Source: an uncultured Verrucomicrobiales bacterium (lineage in GTDB: Bacteria; Verrucomicrobiota; Verrucomicrobiia; Verrucomicrobiales; Akkermansiaceae). From it: DNA of 64,000 nt. The translations under genes were made by a program, and so were the position numbers. The stretch is from the NCBI GenBank assembly GCA_937928545.1, contig CALGJQ010000042.1, forward strand, positions 1 through 64,000, given 5' to 3'. Positions 1 through 8,735 of the stretch are shown piece by piece (position 1 is the stretch's first letter; the number at the start of each line of letters is the position of its first letter). The notes under the pieces are model-generated. The model made no database searches. It saw only the letters and a program-made list of their open reading frames with translations, and had not been told where the DNA came from.

Positions 1-33
1 AGATCCAATCTCTCCTCCTAGTTTTCGCCCGCC

Positions 34-108
34 GCTCGGCTAGCTCAGGGGTAGAGCATCACATTGACATTGTGAGGGTCGCTGGTTCAAATCCAGCGTC
101 GAGCACCA
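34..108 (+). tRNA. tRNA-Val (anticodon GAC)
   Basis: A 75-nt cloverleaf with a 7-bp acceptor stem (GCTCGGC with GTCGAGC, one G-U pair), a D-arm, a 5-bp anticodon stem TCACA/TGTGA around loop TTGACAT (anticodon GAC, valine), a T-arm with GGTTCAAATCC and an encoded 3' CCA. Only 33 bases precede it in the window, so its promoter cannot be judged. A strong hairpin follows directly, so it appears to be a single-gene transcript. Confidence 0.96.
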
Positions 109-116
109 TCTTTCCG

Positions 117-149
117 AAAGGGCTGCGTTTCTAAAACGCAGCCCTTTTT
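117..149 (+). terminator. Intrinsic terminator after tRNA-Val
   Basis: A near-perfect GC-rich stem (AAAGGGCTGCGTTT with its complement) around a CTAA-type loop ends in TTTTT on the plus strand, 9 bases after the tRNA. On the minus strand the stem is followed by only three T, so it may also weakly end the transporter transcript arriving from the other side. Confidence 0.85.
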
Positions 150-154
150 CGTGC

Positions 155-1921
155 CTAGTTCACTTTAGGAACCTCCCTGAACAACTGGCTCAGGATAAGT
201 CCTCCGCCAACAACTAAGAGGAAGCCTTGGAGGTAATCGCCATAGAGCACAAATCCCGTCCCAAGCAGCACCATGATAATCGCGGCGCTTCCAAAGAAGA
301 CCTTAATCAAGTCGCTTCCCACCGAAGGCTCTCTGGGATCATGCTGAGTCGTCCGAAAACGATCCCACCCCTTTCCCGGAGGCGAAGTCTTATCCGCAAA
401 CCTCGAAAGAGTGTTCTCAGACTCAGGGTTAGTTAGGAAAGTCACTGCTAACCAAACCGCAGTCGTCAAAATAACCGGTCCAACATAAACCCACGGCCCC
501 ATCGCTACGGCCCAACCAAATGGATCCGCAAAAGGAATATCCGCCTTGCTCGTAAAGAGGTATGCCGAAATCACAGCCGCTACCGTCGCTGAAATCTCAC
601 TCCAAGCATTCACCCGCCACCAAATCCACCTCAGCAGATAAACCAGACCGGTCCCTGCTCCGAACATCAGGATAATATTAAAAATCTGCGCGGCATTCGT
701 CAGCATGAGAGCCACCAATGAACCCAAAACCAAGACAATCGCGCTCATAACTCTCCCAACCATAACCTGCTTCTTATCCGAAGCCTTGGGCTCAACAAAT
801 CTCTTCCAAAAATCTTGAGTCAGGTAAGACGACGCTAAATTAATCTGTGTCGAAAGCGTTGAAATATAAGCCGCGATAAGTGAAGCCAAGACCACTCCTT
901 TTAACCCAGCCGGCAACTGTGCCACCATCGCCGGATAAGCTGCATCATGCCCTAGCTTGTCCGCCGCCAAATGAGGAAACGCTGCACTAATCGACTCTAA
1001 AGTTGGGAAAACCACCAAGGAGGCTAGCGCCACCAAAATCCACGGCCACGGTCTCAAAGCGTAATGAGCCACGTTGAAAAAGAGACTCGCCTTCGTCGCA
1101 TGCTTCTCATCCTTCGCCGCCATGATGCGCTGGGCGATATATCCACCACCTCCAGGCTCAGCCCCCGGGTAGTAAGCGGTCCACCATTGGATCGCGATCG
1201 GAATAATAAAGAGCGCCACCCAAGCTTCCGTCGTCGAAGGAACAAGACTCATCTTCGCTTGCACCGCCTCATTGGCGAACAAACCTTCCAAGCCCCCAAC
1301 CTGCTCCATATTCAAAATGTAATAAGTCGCCGCAATCGACCCGATCATCGCGAGCGAAAATTGAAAAAAATCCACCAACAAAACCGACCGCAATCCTCCC
1401 GCCACGCTGTAAAGCATCGTCGCTCCCGCACCGATTAAGATCGTTTGCATCGGTGAAATCCCGATCAAAACTCCCATGATCTTAATCGCCGCAAGGGACA
1501 CAATCGCAATGATGAAGACATTGAAAAATAGACCTAAGTAGAGAGCCCGAAACCCTCTCAAAATCTGGCCTCCCTTGCCCGAGTATCGAAGTTCATAGAA
1601 CTCCACATCCGTCATCACTCCAGATCTCCGCCACCTCCGCGCGAAAACGAAAGTCGTCAAAAGCCCCGAGAAAACAAAGGACCACCAAAGCCAGTTTTTG
1701 GAAACTCCATCAGTCCGCACCCAATCTGTGATCAAAGTCGGCGTATCAGCCGCAAAGGTTGTCGCAACCATCGACACTCCCAAGAGCCACCAAGGCATCG
1801 AGCGCCCCGCGAGAAAGAAGCTTTCTGCAGTCCCTTGATTCTTCTTCGCCGCCCACCAACCAATTCCCAAGCTTATCGCCAAAGAAGCTGCGATGATGAT
1901 CCAATCGAGAGTTTCAATCAT
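155..1921 (-). CDS. Sodium:solute symporter (SSS family)
   Basis: Inner-membrane sodium-coupled symporter of the SSS family, about 588 residues with 13-14 hydrophobic segments. Family features seen are the N-terminal SLGIGWWAAKK segment followed by SFFLAGRSMPWW, the central GGLRSVLLVDFFQFSLAM stretch, and STQINLASSYLTQDFW, which matches the conserved SSS region before a cytoplasmic loop. The ATG at 1921 is preferred; a GTG five codons upstream is possible and neither has a clear ribosome site. It lies just downstream of the GH20 hexosaminidase gene on the same strand, so import of N-acetylhexosamines released by that enzyme is a reasonable inference. Substrate cannot be read from the sequence. 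A sugar or sialic-acid transporter is as likely as an amino-acid one. Confidence 0.9.
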   Translation of the reverse strand: MIETLDWIIIAASLAISLGIGWWAAKKNQGTAESFFLAGRSMPWWLLGVSMVATTFAADTPTLITDWVRTDGVSKNWLWWSFVFSGLLTTFVFARRWRRSGVMTDVEFYELRYSGKGGQILRGFRALYLGLFFNVFIIAIVSLAAIKIMGVLIGISPMQTILIGAGATMLYSVAGGLRSVLLVDFFQFSLAMIGSIAATYYILNMEQVGGLEGLFANEAVQAKMSLVPSTTEAWVALFIIPIAIQWWTAYYPGAEPGGGGYIAQRIMAAKDEKHATKASLFFNVAHYALRPWPWILVALASLVVFPTLESISAAFPHLAADKLGHDAAYPAMVAQLPAGLKGVVLASLIAAYISTLSTQINLASSYLTQDFWKRFVEPKASDKKQVMVGRVMSAIVLVLGSLVALMLTNAAQIFNIILMFGAGTGLVYLLRWIWWRVNAWSEISATVAAVISAYLFTSKADIPFADPFGWAVAMGPWVYVGPVILTTAVWLAVTFLTNPESENTLSRFADKTSPPGKGWDRFRTTQHDPREPSVGSDLIKVFFGSAAIIMVLLGTGFVLYGDYLQGFLLVVGGGLILSQLFREVPKVN

Positions 1922-1957
1922 GGTACCAAGTATCACTTGCTCAGCAGAAAGTCCAAA

Positions 1958-3877
1958 TCACTTCTCAAAAACCATCACCTCACACAAGCGTGAGAAACTC
2001 GGAAAGGTGAAATCTTCACATCCGTAGGTTGTGATTTTGATAAAGCGGGCCTTCATCGGATCCACTGAGAATGAAACACTGTTCTTCTCACCTCGGCTTT
2101 CCTTCTCGGTCTTCCCGATTGTGGTGAAATTCTCACCATCCTCAGAGCCGGAAAGCTCATAATTCTCCCAGCTCTTACTGAGCGCGGCCTCGAAGACCTC
2201 GACTCGGCCCACTGATTGCACTTCGCCAAGATCGATCGTGATCTCAAGTGGCTCAGGCTTGGTCGGGTAACCTAAAAAATGGTCAAAGCGATCCGTCGCT
2301 CCGTTCGTAAGACGCTGCGGGTGAAAAAGCGGCTGACTCGCACCACTCGATACGCTCACCGATTTCCCATGAGCAAGGTTCCCCTCCCTCGCTTTCTCGA
2401 CCCGATTCCCCCAACCTCCGCTCGGCTCCTTGCCCTTCCAGGGATGGATCGTTTCCAGAAGGTCTTTTAACTTCGCATCACGCTTCAAAAAGGACTCGAA
2501 GGAGGTCTCTCCCTTGTCATTCCAAGTCCGCGCAGTCACCGCATTGAGACGTTGGCGACAGACCGGGAAGATATTCTTCTCACGTCCCTCCCACCAAGGC
2601 ATACAAAACCCGAGAACCTTCTCGCTGCTCTCGAGGAAGATCGGCTTCTGATAGTGGCCGAGGCCAGGATTCACATGCTTGAAGCGCTTGATGTTAAAGT
2701 TGTAGCAATCCTTCGATGGCACCGCCGTAAACATCGTCCGGGGGTAGTGATCGACAATGTAAAGAGGATCCCAAGTCGCGTTCACGATGGTATGACCCGC
2801 CTTCAACATTTCCTGCGGGGGAAACTCGATTGATCGCCAGTTCAGGAGGATGACGTCTTCATCAACCTTATTCTTCCCCTTGCCCAAACGTGGCCCTTCC
2901 CAAGCGAGCGTCTTACGCCCCTTGCTCTTCACAAACTTGTGCAAGCGGTTAATGAAATCCCGCTGAAATTCCTCCTTCACGCCAAAGGCCTCATCGCCAC
3001 CGATGTGCATGTAGGGTGATGATTGAAAGACCGCCATCATCTCGCTCATCACCGTCGTGACACCCTCGTAGGCGCTCTCCAAAGTGGCCAACTCCGTTGG
3101 GGTCTTTCCAAAGACCTCAGGATAAACTCTCCGCAATATCTCCGAATGCCCCGGCACATCGAACTCTGGGATAATCGTCACCCCGCGCGCCTGACTGTAG
3201 GCCTCCAAGGCGTGCCAGTCATCTAAAGTCCAACCCGCTCGCTCGCTTAAAAGCTTAGGGTAAGCTGTCGAAGGCCACGAGAAAAGCTGATCATCGGTCA
3301 GATGCAAGTGAAGGTAATTCGTCTTAGCCAACCACAGCATGTCCACCACGCGGCGCAAGGTCTCAGGCGAATGAGGATTACGTCCCATATCGACCATAAA
3401 ATCTCTGAACTCGAAGTCAGGTGAATCCTTAATTATCACCTTTGGAAGCTCCCACTTCCCCTCTTCATTCTTCTCGGCAAGCTGTAAAACCGTCGCCATT
3501 GCGTGAGCCATCCCCGTTGGAGTCGACGCCTTCAAAACAATATCTCCTTCAGTCGAGAGGCTGTATTCTTCACTCTTCAGCGACCGATCATGAAGGTAGC
3601 GAATACAAGGCTGACTCTTGGGCCAAACACCTCCGTGCGCGACTTCTTTCCCAGTCAGAGCCTTTAACGCTGCCGACAAGGCTTCGGCCTGAGGAAAATA
3701 CCGATCATCGGCTAGGTGAATGAAGGAAGGCATTGTGTTCATCCCTTCTTTCTCAAGCAGTTCTTTTGGCGCTGGAAGAATCTGCGGGGCTCCGAGCGAT
3801 AGCCCGGGCAAAAGGCTAAGACCAAGCACGATCAGCTGCTGAAAAGCTTTGAATTTCATGAAAACGGTATGGGTCAT
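1958..3877 (-). CDS. Beta-N-acetylhexosaminidase, GH20, with C-terminal F5/8 type C domain
   Basis: Exported glycoside hydrolase of family 20, which removes terminal GlcNAc/GalNAc by substrate-assisted catalysis. A signal peptide spans roughly residues 1-29; a second ATG seven codons in (3859) is an equally good start. An N-terminal GH20b-like region is followed by the catalytic barrel with LHLTDDQ (191-197), PEFDVPGHS (237-245) and HIGGDE (291-296), whose Asp295-Glu296 pair is the expected catalytic pair. Residues from about 500 to the end (LTNGATDRFDHF..., EITIDLGEVQSV) look like a discoidin/F5-8C carbohydrate-binding domain. The SSS transporter gene follows 36 bases downstream, suggesting an operon for amino-sugar polymer use. 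The sigma/anti-sigma pair lies just upstream. Confidence 0.93.
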   Translation of the reverse strand: MTHTVFMKFKAFQQLIVLGLSLLPGLSLGAPQILPAPKELLEKEGMNTMPSFIHLADDRYFPQAEALSAALKALTGKEVAHGGVWPKSQPCIRYLHDRSLKSEEYSLSTEGDIVLKASTPTGMAHAMATVLQLAEKNEEGKWELPKVIIKDSPDFEFRDFMVDMGRNPHSPETLRRVVDMLWLAKTNYLHLHLTDDQLFSWPSTAYPKLLSERAGWTLDDWHALEAYSQARGVTIIPEFDVPGHSEILRRVYPEVFGKTPTELATLESAYEGVTTVMSEMMAVFQSSPYMHIGGDEAFGVKEEFQRDFINRLHKFVKSKGRKTLAWEGPRLGKGKNKVDEDVILLNWRSIEFPPQEMLKAGHTIVNATWDPLYIVDHYPRTMFTAVPSKDCYNFNIKRFKHVNPGLGHYQKPIFLESSEKVLGFCMPWWEGREKNIFPVCRQRLNAVTARTWNDKGETSFESFLKRDAKLKDLLETIHPWKGKEPSGGWGNRVEKAREGNLAHGKSVSVSSGASQPLFHPQRLTNGATDRFDHFLGYPTKPEPLEITIDLGEVQSVGRVEVFEAALSKSWENYELSGSEDGENFTTIGKTEKESRGEKNSVSFSVDPMKARFIKITTYGCEDFTFPSFSRLCEVMVFEK

Positions 3878-3949
3878 ATTTCTATTTTTACGACAAAAAA
3901 GATTATTTTTCGGTCAGGAAGCGGTGAATGGCTTGAAACCAAAACTACT

Positions 3950-3967
3950 GATAGCCGCTACGGCATC
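3950..3967 (-). terminator. Weak hairpin downstream of the FecR gene
   Basis: On the minus strand GATGCCG-TAG-CGGC-T-ATC forms a 7-bp hairpin with one bulge, followed by AGTAGTTTTGGTTT. It lies about 33 bases after the FecR stop and 73 bases before the GH20 start. It could partly end the sigma/anti-sigma transcript. The T-run is interrupted, so read-through into the hexosaminidase gene is possible. Confidence 0.25.
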
Positions 3968-3999
3968 CATAAAATGTCGCCACTCTGGCCACAAGCCAA

Positions 4000-5502
4000 T
4001 CATTGCGAATCTGAAACCGCGATCGCATTCAAGTATGGCTGATTGACAAAAATGAGGGTGTTCTGACTTTCCAAGAGCACGATTTCAGCGGCCCCCGTCA
4101 TCGGAAACATAACGGAAACAAACCCATCATCATACGACCAATCCCCAAGTGCTACAAAGAGTCCTTGGCGGTAGAGCTCCATCTTACCATCTTCCCGGAA
4201 GACCCTTTTCCACTCAAGACCGTCGTGCCAATACTCCCACTGGCCAAGATAAGACTCAAGGGAAGGTGGCTCTTCAGAAACTTCCTGAATCAGCAAGACG
4301 CCCATTGTATCAACAGAGCGCAATTGACCGGACTTCGGAAGAGCGCAGTGGACCAGCGCATGGAGAGTCCACTTCCCTTCAATAGAATCCCCGTCTCCCA
4401 CTGTCACATGATAAATATTATCAAAGGTATTCTGCACAAGCCCCGTCACGCCATCATGAACATCTTCGGAAACTAAGACTCCATCGCGACGGAGTTCCAC
4501 TCGCTCGATCAAAAGCCGGTTAGGGCCATTCATCCACTTGAAAACACAGCGATAGTCCCCTGCCCTTCGGATTAAATTAGTCGCATCAAACTCAAAGGTC
4601 ACGCGCTCCCCCTGCAACACTGACCGCATCTCCCAGGGAAACTCACGCGAGGGTAACTCCCGGAGATAATGGTTTCGGTTAATCGGAATTGACTGAAATT
4701 CATCGGAGAATTTTCGGATCGCATGCCCACCCATAAGACGACTGGACTTTCCAAGTTTACTCTGCACCTCGACCTGCCCTTTGAAAACCACCACCTCTGG
4801 TGAGCTGTCATTTTCCAACAGCCTCACTCCAAACTGAGTGCCAAAATCCACCAACTTGTCATCACCGTATTCTAACTCGAAGCCATAGCCCGCCGGAGGG
4901 ACATCCGCGACAATCGTTCCGAAATCGAGACGACCTGAATTGGACCCCGTCACCGTGTAACGAGCTGGCCCCTCAATAATAAGACTCACACCGTTCTCAT
5001 AAGTCATCTCCAAAACACCGGAAGCAATCGCAAATGAGCCATTGATGAGATCCCCTCGTTTGATCACCTGACTTTCTTTAACCCAGGTCACCCCTATGAG
5101 GTTCGTGAGGGTGACATAAGCTTCATCAGATTTCGTGATCAGGTCCAATTCGCTTGAACGGGGAGGCTCAGAACTCTCGCCTACAAAGAGATAACAAGTA
5201 ATCCCTACAAGCCCCGCCAATCCTGCCACCATTGCTCCAATCCGACACCACTTGAACCGACATTCTGGCACCGGCTCTACCTCCTTGGATCCGGAACAAT
5301 CGGCCAGAGCCGCTGGAACGAGAGATTCGATCGAACTGACTCTGAGGTAATAGCTCCGCGCAGCGGGACTCTCTTCGAGCAGCTCCTCAAGCCTCGCAAA
5401 CTCGACCCGACTCAGGGTATCGGAAAAAAAACTATCGATGAGTTGCCTCAGCTCCTTTGAAGGCTCTGGAATTTTAACTTGATCAGTCTGTTCTTCGTTC
5501 AC
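4000..5502 (-). CDS. FecR-type anti-sigma factor with large periplasmic C-terminal region
   Basis: Membrane protein expected to hold the ECF sigma factor encoded just upstream. The cytoplasmic N-terminus (about 1-86, including ELLEESPAARSYYLRV) is the short helical segment typical of Verrucomicrobia/Planctomycetes FecR proteins. One membrane segment lies at about 88-107. A FecR-like beta domain follows at about 150-247 (EGPARYTVTGSNSGRLDFGT, DFGTQFGVRL). The remaining 250 residues are periplasmic; I do not recognise a family there. They contain a beta-rich stretch and a final lipocalin-like stretch (YLGQWEYWHDGLEWK). This could be the sensing part. Its start overlaps the sigma gene stop by 4 bases, so the two are translationally coupled. 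Confidence 0.85.
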   Translation of the reverse strand: MNEEQTDQVKIPEPSKELRQLIDSFFSDTLSRVEFARLEELLEESPAARSYYLRVSSIESLVPAALADCSGSKEVEPVPECRFKWCRIGAMVAGLAGLVGITCYLFVGESSEPPRSSELDLITKSDEAYVTLTNLIGVTWVKESQVIKRGDLINGSFAIASGVLEMTYENGVSLIIEGPARYTVTGSNSGRLDFGTIVADVPPAGYGFELEYGDDKLVDFGTQFGVRLLENDSSPEVVVFKGQVEVQSKLGKSSRLMGGHAIRKFSDEFQSIPINRNHYLRELPSREFPWEMRSVLQGERVTFEFDATNLIRRAGDYRCVFKWMNGPNRLLIERVELRRDGVLVSEDVHDGVTGLVQNTFDNIYHVTVGDGDSIEGKWTLHALVHCALPKSGQLRSVDTMGVLLIQEVSEEPPSLESYLGQWEYWHDGLEWKRVFREDGKMELYRQGLFVALGDWSYDDGFVSVMFPMTGAAEIVLLESQNTLIFVNQPYLNAIAVSDSQ

Positions 5503-6071
5503 GGCTTAGGTGATTTGGCTTTCAAAGTTTTCTCCACGCACTCCCTCACCAATGCGCGGATTCGCGAGATCGATTTATAAACCGAAGTCGGTTTTCGTTT
5601 GGTGCGAGTGGCAATCTTAATCAGGCTAACTCCCTTCAGGTAATGTTGCTCGACTAGAAGTCGATGATTCGGCTGTAGCTTCTTTAAACAGCTCTTCAAG
5701 ACCACCGCCAATTCAGCAACCTCGCCATCGGGCACCTTTTGGGTATCCTCAGCCAATTCGACAAGCAACTGATCGTTGAAGACAAATTTTTTCCCCCGAG
5801 CAAGATCTCGACGATGGGAAAGCACCTTGAAATAAGCGATGCGGAAAGCCCACGCCCGAAAATTGGTATCTGCTTGATATTCCTCACGTCTTTCCCAGGC
5901 GAAAAGATTCACCTCTTGGACGACATCACCAAGATCACTCGGAGCACCCAAAAGAGAGCCAATGTAAGCAGTCAGCTCGGATTGAATCTCTACCAAATGC
6001 TTGCCAACCCCACTTGGGTCAAGTTGCGAGTCTGAGTGTCCAGAATCGAGATTATTTGAGAAAGAGTACAT
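5499..6071 (-). CDS. ECF sigma-70 factor, Rhodopirellula/Verrucomicrobium type
   Basis: RNA polymerase sigma factor of 190 residues carrying only regions 2 and 4. Region 2 is at about 33-92 (DLGDVVQEVNLFAWERREEY, NFRAWAFRIAYFKVLSHRR) and region 4 at about 133-186 (LQPNHRLLVEQHYLKGVSL, then a helix-turn-helix with KPTSVYKSISRIRALV). The short linker and the paired FecR gene, which overlaps its end by 4 bases, match the sigma-70 subfamily known from Rhodopirellula and Verrucomicrobium. Likely targets are its own operon, the GH20/transporter genes downstream and the secreted-protein genes divergent from it; this is inference. The leader contains a hairpin followed by T-rich sequence (see 6099-6136). 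Confidence 0.92.
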   Translation of the reverse strand: MYSFSNNLDSGHSDSQLDPSGVGKHLVEIQSELTAYIGSLLGAPSDLGDVVQEVNLFAWERREEYQADTNFRAWAFRIAYFKVLSHRRDLARGKKFVFNDQLLVELAEDTQKVPDGEVAELAVVLKSCLKKLQPNHRLLVEQHYLKGVSLIKIATRTKRKPTSVYKSISRIRALVRECVEKTLKAKSPKP

Positions 6072-6098
6072 TTGAAGCTTGGGAAAAAAGCATCTTCA

Positions 6099-6136
6099 AA
6101 AAGGAGGATTCACTGGGCTGCTCTCGCCCTCCTTTT
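6099..6136 (-). promoter_or_regulatory. Terminator-like hairpin in the sigma-factor leader
   Basis: AAAAGGAGG (6099-6107) pairs with CCTCCTTTT (6128-6136). Read on the minus strand the stem is followed by TTTTT-GAAGATGC-TTTTTT and then, about 20 bases on, the sigma-factor ATG. That arrangement suits an attenuator, or a terminator protecting the gene from upstream transcription. The stem also hides a GGAGG sequence. Confidence 0.4.
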
Positions 6137-6154
6137 CACGGCCTTACTCTTATA

Positions 6155-6172
6155 TTCCGCGAACTAGCGGAA
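6155..6172. promoter_or_regulatory. 18-bp dyad, possible operator
   Basis: TTCCGC-(GAACTA)-GCGGAA is a perfect 6+6 bp inverted repeat in the divergent region. No T-run follows on either side, so a protein-binding site is more likely than a terminator. The right arm overlaps GGAACC, a possible ECF-type -35 box for the plus-strand genes. Confidence 0.35.
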
Positions 6173-6425
6173 CCTTGACTAACTATCGAAAGAAAATTGC
6201 CCGGGCTCCTTTCTGGGCTTCCATGTTTTTCAGCAAACAAGAGCCCGAACCCCGCCTTCCACTCGAGAAATGATTGAAGTCCTAGCAAGGCCTAATCTTG
6301 GTCGATGCATTTTTTTACGATTTCAGGTCAAGATTTTCAGAACCGCGGAATTTAGATCACAGAAAGAAGAGGGGCAACAAATAGAAGGTCAACGATCCTC
6401 GAGTCCCTTAAGGAAACCTAAAAAA

Positions 6426-8702
6426 ATGAAAAAACATAATCGCTGCAGAGCCCTTGTTACCTCTCTGATCTTCTCATCTGCGCTCCAATCTTCGGGGGAC
6501 CTACTTGTTCACGAACAATTCCAAGACAGCTCTCTTGGAACTGAGAGCGGAGTCGGATTCGAGGCAGGCTCGACTTGGTCATTTCTAACAGGAAGCGGAA
6601 GCAGTCTTTTCGACCCCTTGGGATTAAACTACTCCGACCCACAGGGGAACCGTCTCGTTTCAAGCGGTGGAGCCGCTACGATCACCTCTTCGGCGGACGA
6701 AAGTCGCTTCGGCCGCCCACTTGAAACTCCCATCCCTCAGGGAGGACGCGCCGATTATTGGGTCAGCTTTCTCCTTCGCTTAAACAGCCCTTCCGCTGGC
6801 GATTGCTTCTGGTCACCCGACGGTGCCTGGGATGTGGGCGCAATTGGTTTTCAAGGAGGAGCGACCATTCGCCTTGTGAACGGAACTACCTCGACCTTCG
6901 GCGCCTCCACTGGAGAAGCCGCGCTCATCGTCATGAATCTGAAAAGTGACACCCTCGCCGATATCTGGATTAATCCCGATCTCGCTACCCCCGGAACCCC
7001 CGACATCCTTGATGGACTCTTGCCAACTTCAAACGTCGTGCAAGCTGCCAATACCATCCTCTTCAAAATTAACAACTTAAACTCAGGCAGCTACACCTTC
7101 GACGAATACCGTTACGGGCAGAGCTTCGAGGATGTCGCACCATTTGTCGCAGGTGATGATCCTTCTATTCTAGTTCAAGAGCAGATCAATCCGCCACTTT
7201 CTCAAGACGCCGTGACCTTTGATGTCTTAGTTCGTAATCCCGGCACAACCCAGGACCTCGAAGTAAGCGCCGTAAGCTTGAGTGGTGCTGAAGCATCTCT
7301 CTTCACGCTCACAAGCTCCCTACCACTCACCGTGGCTCCAGGGGGAGATGGGAATTTACAATTCACCTTCACTCCAAACGGACATATCGGAGACGTTAAC
7401 GCGACCGCCCAAATCACAAGTAATGCCGCGCTGACCCCGACCGTAAACCTTTCCATTTCTGGGGCAGTGAGTGACCCCGAAATCACGGCACCCACAGAGC
7501 TGGTTTTTGCCCCTCTGCTCGATACCTCGCCAACAAGCAATCAATCAATCAGCATTTCTAATGCTGGGCGAACCCAGCCGCTGGAAATCACTGGAGTAAT
7601 TATCGGCGGGGAGGATGCTGCATCATTTTCATTGGTCACGACTCTTCCTCTGACCATCCCCGCAGAATCGGCTGCTGATTTGGAGTTCTCCCTCGATCCA
7701 TCAGTTTCCATTGGCACGATCTCTGCCACCGCCTCCATCACGAGCAACGATCTCAACAAGCCATCGCTTATCATAGACCTCAAAGGTGCGGTGAATCAAA
7801 GCAATCCTGCACCCTTGATCGAGGAGAGTTTTACCGATTCTGATTTTGCTGGATCCACTGGAATTGGTTTCGCTAGTGGTGCCGCTTGGTCTTCTAACCT
7901 CATCAACTTTACTTATCAGCCGGAGGGCCTGACGTATGAAGACGCATCTGGTAATCTTCTCGACGTAAGTGGAGGAGCCATGACCATTCCAGCCTTCGAA
8001 GGAGGAACCGTAAGGCGCAACCTTGCAAACGCAATTCCTGAAGGAGCCAACCCAGATTACTGGATCAGTTACCTCATTCGCGTGGATGGAGACTTTGCCC
8101 AAACAGGAGATGCCTTTTGGTCGTCTGACGGGGTTTTCGATAGTGGCGCGGTAGGATTCCAAGGCTCTGAGACCAGCAATCTAATTCGAATCGTAAATGG
8201 CGCGGCAACCAACCTTCCAATCGAAGGGGGACAAACGGCCTTTGTGGTAGCGAATTTAAAATCAGCCACTGCCATGGATGTGTGGGTCAATCCCGACTTG
8301 GAAAATCCTGGCCCTCCTCTTTTAGCTGACGCCGCCATTTCTAGCCTCGTTCGCCAGGCTAACGATCTTGTTTTTAAGTTCAATTCTCAAGGATCCACCG
8401 GCTACACCATCGACGAATTCCGCTACGGGCTCAATTTTGAAACAGTCGCCCCGATTGGTTCTGACCAAGAGCTCACAATTACCTCCTTTGAGCTGAACGA
8501 CGATGGAAACCTTGTGCTGACTTGGTTCAGCAAACCGGGGAGGCCCTATTCGATTGAGCAATCTTTCTCACTCATGCCCGGCTCATGGGAAGAAGTTGAC
8601 GATCCTGTAGGAGCGGCCAATGCGACCCAATCCTCCGTGAATCTGGGGCTCCCCACTACTGGAGTTAAGAAAAATTTCTACCGCGTAAGAATAGCTCAGT
8701 AG
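6426..8702 (+). CDS. Secreted surface protein with duplicated outer domains and two choice-of-anchor-D-like repeats
   Basis: 758-residue exported protein of unknown function. The start at 6426 is chosen for its AAGGAA site and the signal peptide beginning MKKHNRCRALV; an open frame extends 52 codons further upstream but has no signal sequence. The architecture is mirror-like. A beta-rich domain (nt about 6498-7150, ending FDEYRYGQSFEDVAP) is followed by two Ig-like repeats of the ASPM-SPD-2-Hydin/choice-of-anchor-D kind (7150-7800, each with the pattern TLPLTI/V...A.ITSN). A second copy of the first domain comes next (about 7812-8455, ending IDEFRYGLNFETVAP). The C-terminus (WFSKPGRPYSIEQS ... 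FYRVRIAQ) is the short beta domain common at the end of verrucomicrobial secreted proteins. An adhesive or structural role is inferred. The PEP-CTERM gene follows 33 bases later. Confidence 0.8.
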   Translation: MKKHNRCRALVTSLIFSSALQSSGDLLVHEQFQDSSLGTESGVGFEAGSTWSFLTGSGSSLFDPLGLNYSDPQGNRLVSSGGAATITSSADESRFGRPLETPIPQGGRADYWVSFLLRLNSPSAGDCFWSPDGAWDVGAIGFQGGATIRLVNGTTSTFGASTGEAALIVMNLKSDTLADIWINPDLATPGTPDILDGLLPTSNVVQAANTILFKINNLNSGSYTFDEYRYGQSFEDVAPFVAGDDPSILVQEQINPPLSQDAVTFDVLVRNPGTTQDLEVSAVSLSGAEASLFTLTSSLPLTVAPGGDGNLQFTFTPNGHIGDVNATAQITSNAALTPTVNLSISGAVSDPEITAPTELVFAPLLDTSPTSNQSISISNAGRTQPLEITGVIIGGEDAASFSLVTTLPLTIPAESAADLEFSLDPSVSIGTISATASITSNDLNKPSLIIDLKGAVNQSNPAPLIEESFTDSDFAGSTGIGFASGAAWSSNLINFTYQPEGLTYEDASGNLLDVSGGAMTIPAFEGGTVRRNLANAIPEGANPDYWISYLIRVDGDFAQTGDAFWSSDGVFDSGAVGFQGSETSNLIRIVNGAATNLPIEGGQTAFVVANLKSATAMDVWVNPDLENPGPPLLADAAISSLVRQANDLVFKFNSQGSTGYTIDEFRYGLNFETVAPIGSDQELTITSFELNDDGNLVLTWFSKPGRPYSIEQSFSLMPGSWEEVDDPVGAANATQSSVNLGLPTTGVKKNFYRVRIAQ

Positions 8703-8735
8703 ACCCTTCTTTTCTCTTCTTGGTTAAAAATCATT

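Larger units (their letters stand above)
6072..6425. other. Divergent intergenic region between sigma factor and surface-protein genes
   Basis: About 350 bases without a convincing gene. It carries the 5' regions of both the sigma gene (minus) and the secreted-protein gene (plus). Visible elements are a hairpin at 6099-6136, an 18-bp dyad at 6155-6172 and, overlapping the dyad, GGAACC at 6169, which resembles an ECF-type -35 element. A longer inverted pair, CGGGCTC/GAGCCCG, occurs near 6203 and 6240. A good ribosome-binding site, AAGGAA at 6410-6415, fixes the plus-strand start at 6426. I see no confident -10 element. Confidence 0.5.

Noticed and set aside
6079..6273. 64-residue open frame in the sigma/surface-protein gap
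   Set aside because: It has no ribosome site, no recognisable composition or signal, and it runs through the hairpin and dyad. Treated as non-coding.
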